This document shows positions 62,362 through 64,000 of a stretch of 64,000 nt of DNA, piece by piece. The position numbers and the translations under genes were made by a program. Source of the stretch: Agrobacterium sp. a22-2 (GTDB lineage Bacteria > Pseudomonadota > Alphaproteobacteria > Rhizobiales > Rhizobiaceae); assembly GCF_012276985.1 (NCBI RefSeq), contig NZ_JAAXMM010000007.1:186001-250000 (forward strand), given 5' to 3'. How positions within the stretch are numbered: the first letter of the stretch is position 1; every line of letters begins with the position of its first letter. The notes beneath the pieces are model-generated. The model ran no database searches. It had not been told where the DNA came from and saw only the letters and a list, made by a program, of their open reading frames with translations.

Positions 62362-62807
62362 TCTTTTCGACCTCGCGTTTTATCCCGCATGCAGGCTGCG
62401 AGTTCATCCTGTCGGCAAAACCACGTGCGAAATCGAAGAAAGCCGTTCCCCGCAAGTCGGAAACTCTGACGCGTTCCAGGCCGCAACAGATCCTCTCTGA
62501 CAAGATACACGGTCGCGGACATCGAGCGGCTCTTTGCGGTCAATTTCTTTGGCGCCGTGCGGGCCGACCGCGCGGTCCTGCCGCATAGCTCACACGATGC
62601 CAACAGGCGCGCGCTCGGCACGATCGGCATCTCTGTCGGCGTCGGCGACAATGACGCGATCAGCGCCCCGGATGGCATCGAAAGCCGGCCTTTGCCCGCG
62701 ACCTGCCCCTGATCTGCAAGGGTCGGACGCAAAGGAAGCCCCCTGCGGCCGTTAACGGCACGGCAGCAAGGGGCAGACGTCTTTCAAACGCGCGAACCGG
62801 CCCCGGC
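62362..62807. other. 446-base decayed region
   Basis: Holds scraps only: a minus-strand frame (about 62340-62503) with RGTAFFDFARGFADRMNSQPA that looks coding-like but is not identified, and an SDR fragment on the plus strand (listed separately). No intact gene, RNA or repeat was found. Confidence 0.4.
62506..62586 (+). pseudogene. SDR gene scrap
   Basis: Twenty-seven plus-strand codons read TVADIERLFAVNFFGAVRAD and RAVLPH, the characteristic middle of a classical short-chain dehydrogenase (helix 4 to the VNxxG region). No Rossmann motif or YxxxK is near. A remnant of a deleted oxidoreductase gene. Confidence 0.55.
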
Positions 62808-64000
62808 CTATTCCGCGAACACCTCGTCACGTCCCCTGCGAATGTTCGGGACAATGGCGACGAGGAGCAAGATGAGGGAGACGCCAAGCAGGCCGGCGCT
62901 GATGGGTTCGGTCACGAAGGTCGTCAGCGAACCGCGCGACAGGATCAGAGCCCGGCGCAAGTTCTCCTCCATCAGTTTGCCCAGCACGAAGCCGAGCAGC
63001 ATCGGCGCGGGCTCGAAACCACAGCGGATGAGAACAAAGCCGGCAAGCCCGAACAGGCCGATGAAGAGGACGTCGGTGACCTGCGCATTGATCGAATAGA
63101 TGCCGATGCAACAGAACACCAGGATGGCTGGAAACAGCAGGCGATAGGGAACCTGCAGCAGCTTCACCCAGACACCCACCAGCGGCAGGTTGATGACCAG
63201 AAGCATCAGATTGCCGATCCACATTGATGCGATCATGCCCCAGAACAGCGACGGGTTGCTGGTCATCACCTGCGGCCCCGGAATAATGCCCTGGATGGTC
63301 ATCGCACCGACCATCAGCGCCATGACGGCATTGGCGGGGATACCGAGCGTCAGGAGCGGGATGAACGAGGTCTGTGCGCCGGCATTGTTGGCCGATTCCG
63401 GCCCGGCCACCGCTTCGATGGCACCCTTGCCGAAGCGGCTCGGATCATCTGCGAGCTTCTTCTCCATCGCATAGGAGGCAAATGGGGCGAGCACCGCGCC
63501 GTTGCCCGGCAGGATGCCGAAGGCGGAGCCGAGAAGCGTGCCGCGCAGGATGGGCGCGATCGACTGGCGCATTTCCGCACGGCTCGGAAGCAGGCGGCCG
63601 ATCGTGCCACGTACTAGGTCGCGGTCTTCCGGTTGGCCGAGATTGCGCAGGATTTCGGCGACGCCGAACACGCCCATTGCAAGAACGGCGAAGTCGATGC
63701 CGTCCCAGAGGAAGGGCTGGTCGAACGTCATGCGCTGATCGCCGGTCTCGAGGTCGGTTCCGACAGTGGAAAGAAGCAGGCCGAGCATGATCATGGCCAT
63801 CGCCTTCAGGATCGAGCCGCCGGCAAGCACAACGGCGAAAATCAGGCCCATCACCATTAGCGCGAAATATTCTGTCGGCCCGAACAGCAGTGCAGCCTTC
63901 GTGAGTGGCGCGCCAAGCGCCGCGATCAGCATCGTCGCCACCGTACCAGCAAAGAACGAACCGATGGCAGCGATCCCGAGCGCTGCCCCGGCGCGGCCGC
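62808..64000 (-). CDS. Tripartite tricarboxylate transporter large permease TctA (partial)
   Basis: The C-terminal roughly 397 residues of a TctA-family membrane protein; the start lies beyond the right edge. Family features: AALGIAAIGSFFAGTVATML, then GILPGNGAVLAPFASYAMEK, GPESANNAGAQTSFIPLLTLGIP and a last helix followed by a short basic tail. It works with TctB and a periplasmic TctC to import a di- or tricarboxylate driven by an ion gradient. tctB and tctC are probably upstream, outside this window. Confidence 0.93.
   Translation of the reverse strand, partial: GRAGAALGIAAIGSFFAGTVATMLIAALGAPLTKAALLFGPTEYFALMVMGLIFAVVLAGGSILKAMAMIMLGLLLSTVGTDLETGDQRMTFDQPFLWDGIDFAVLAMGVFGVAEILRNLGQPEDRDLVRGTIGRLLPSRAEMRQSIAPILRGTLLGSAFGILPGNGAVLAPFASYAMEKKLADDPSRFGKGAIEAVAGPESANNAGAQTSFIPLLTLGIPANAVMALMVGAMTIQGIIPGPQVMTSNPSLFWGMIASMWIGNLMLLVINLPLVGVWVKLLQVPYRLLFPAILVFCCIGIYSINAQVTDVLFIGLFGLAGFVLIRCGFEPAPMLLGFVLGKLMEENLRRALILSRGSLTTFVTEPISAGLLGVSLILLLVAIVPNIRRGRDEVFAE

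Noticed and set aside
1..64000. CRISPR array, rRNA operon, intact tRNA, toxin-antitoxin or phage structural genes.
   Set aside because: None was seen on either strand: no regularly spaced repeats, no rRNA-like sequence and no recognisable protein of these classes.

Overview
The window reads as a rhizobial alphaproteobacterium (Rhizobium, Agrobacterium or Sinorhizobium group). The main evidence is the first 14.7 kb, which carries succinoglycan genes in the order exoU-V-W-T-H-K-L-A-M-O-N-P known from Sinorhizobium meliloti. Genes are GC-rich, with GTG and TTG starts and ATGA overlaps. All names rest on motifs, gene order and remembered family features; no database search was possible.

Layout. 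(1) 0.2-14.7 kb: exopolysaccharide cluster covering UDP-glucose supply (exoN), glycosyltransferases (exoA, L, M, O, U, W), pyruvylation (exoV), succinylation (exoH), flippase (exoT), chain-length tyrosine kinase (exoP) and glycanase (exoK). exoX, Y, F, Q, Z and B are not in the window, and no exoI is seen. (2) 14.7-21.4 kb: a mosaic of intact small genes (phosphopantetheinyl transferase, MerR with a divergent reductase, LysR with a divergent tautomerase) and broken ones. The broken genes are a solute-binding-protein remnant, a siderophore-type N-hydroxylase and a phloroglucinol-hydrolase-like gene truncated against each other, a LysR tail, and an inverted-repeat element. (3) 21.4-29.2 kb: an iron-siderophore uptake locus (FecI-type sigma factor, FecR, TonB receptor with STN domain, FhuD-like binding protein, FhuB-like double permease) with no ATPase gene, bounded by a 21-base imperfect direct repeat. 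(4) 29.8-36.1 kb: short-chain dehydrogenase, two AraC regulators, quinone-oxidoreductase-like enzyme, DedA protein and MFS transporter.

(5) 36.4-58.4 kb: a large redox region with three molybdenum-hydroxylase sets: an IorAB pair, a PaoABC-like trio, and a cytochrome c plus IorAB operon. It also holds a metallo-beta-lactamase-fold protein, an aldo/keto reductase, an intradiol-dioxygenase-like protein, a PmtA-like methyltransferase and two paralogous methyltransferases that bracket the middle of the region. Several of these proteins have twin-arginine or Sec-like leaders, so a periplasmic oxidation module is a reasonable inference. (6) 58.5-64 kb: an Xre/MmyB regulator divergent from a reductase, a decayed zone (LysR copy without its DNA-binding domain, PAS remnant, SDR scrap, two unknown genes), and a TctA-type permease running off the right edge.

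The most noteworthy points are: glutamine at the usual catalytic-glutamate position of the second IorB; the periplasmic Mo-hydroxylase region as a whole; a 33-base AraC-type site found upstream of three loci; the back-to-back truncation junction near 16.8 kb; and the repeats flanking the iron locus.
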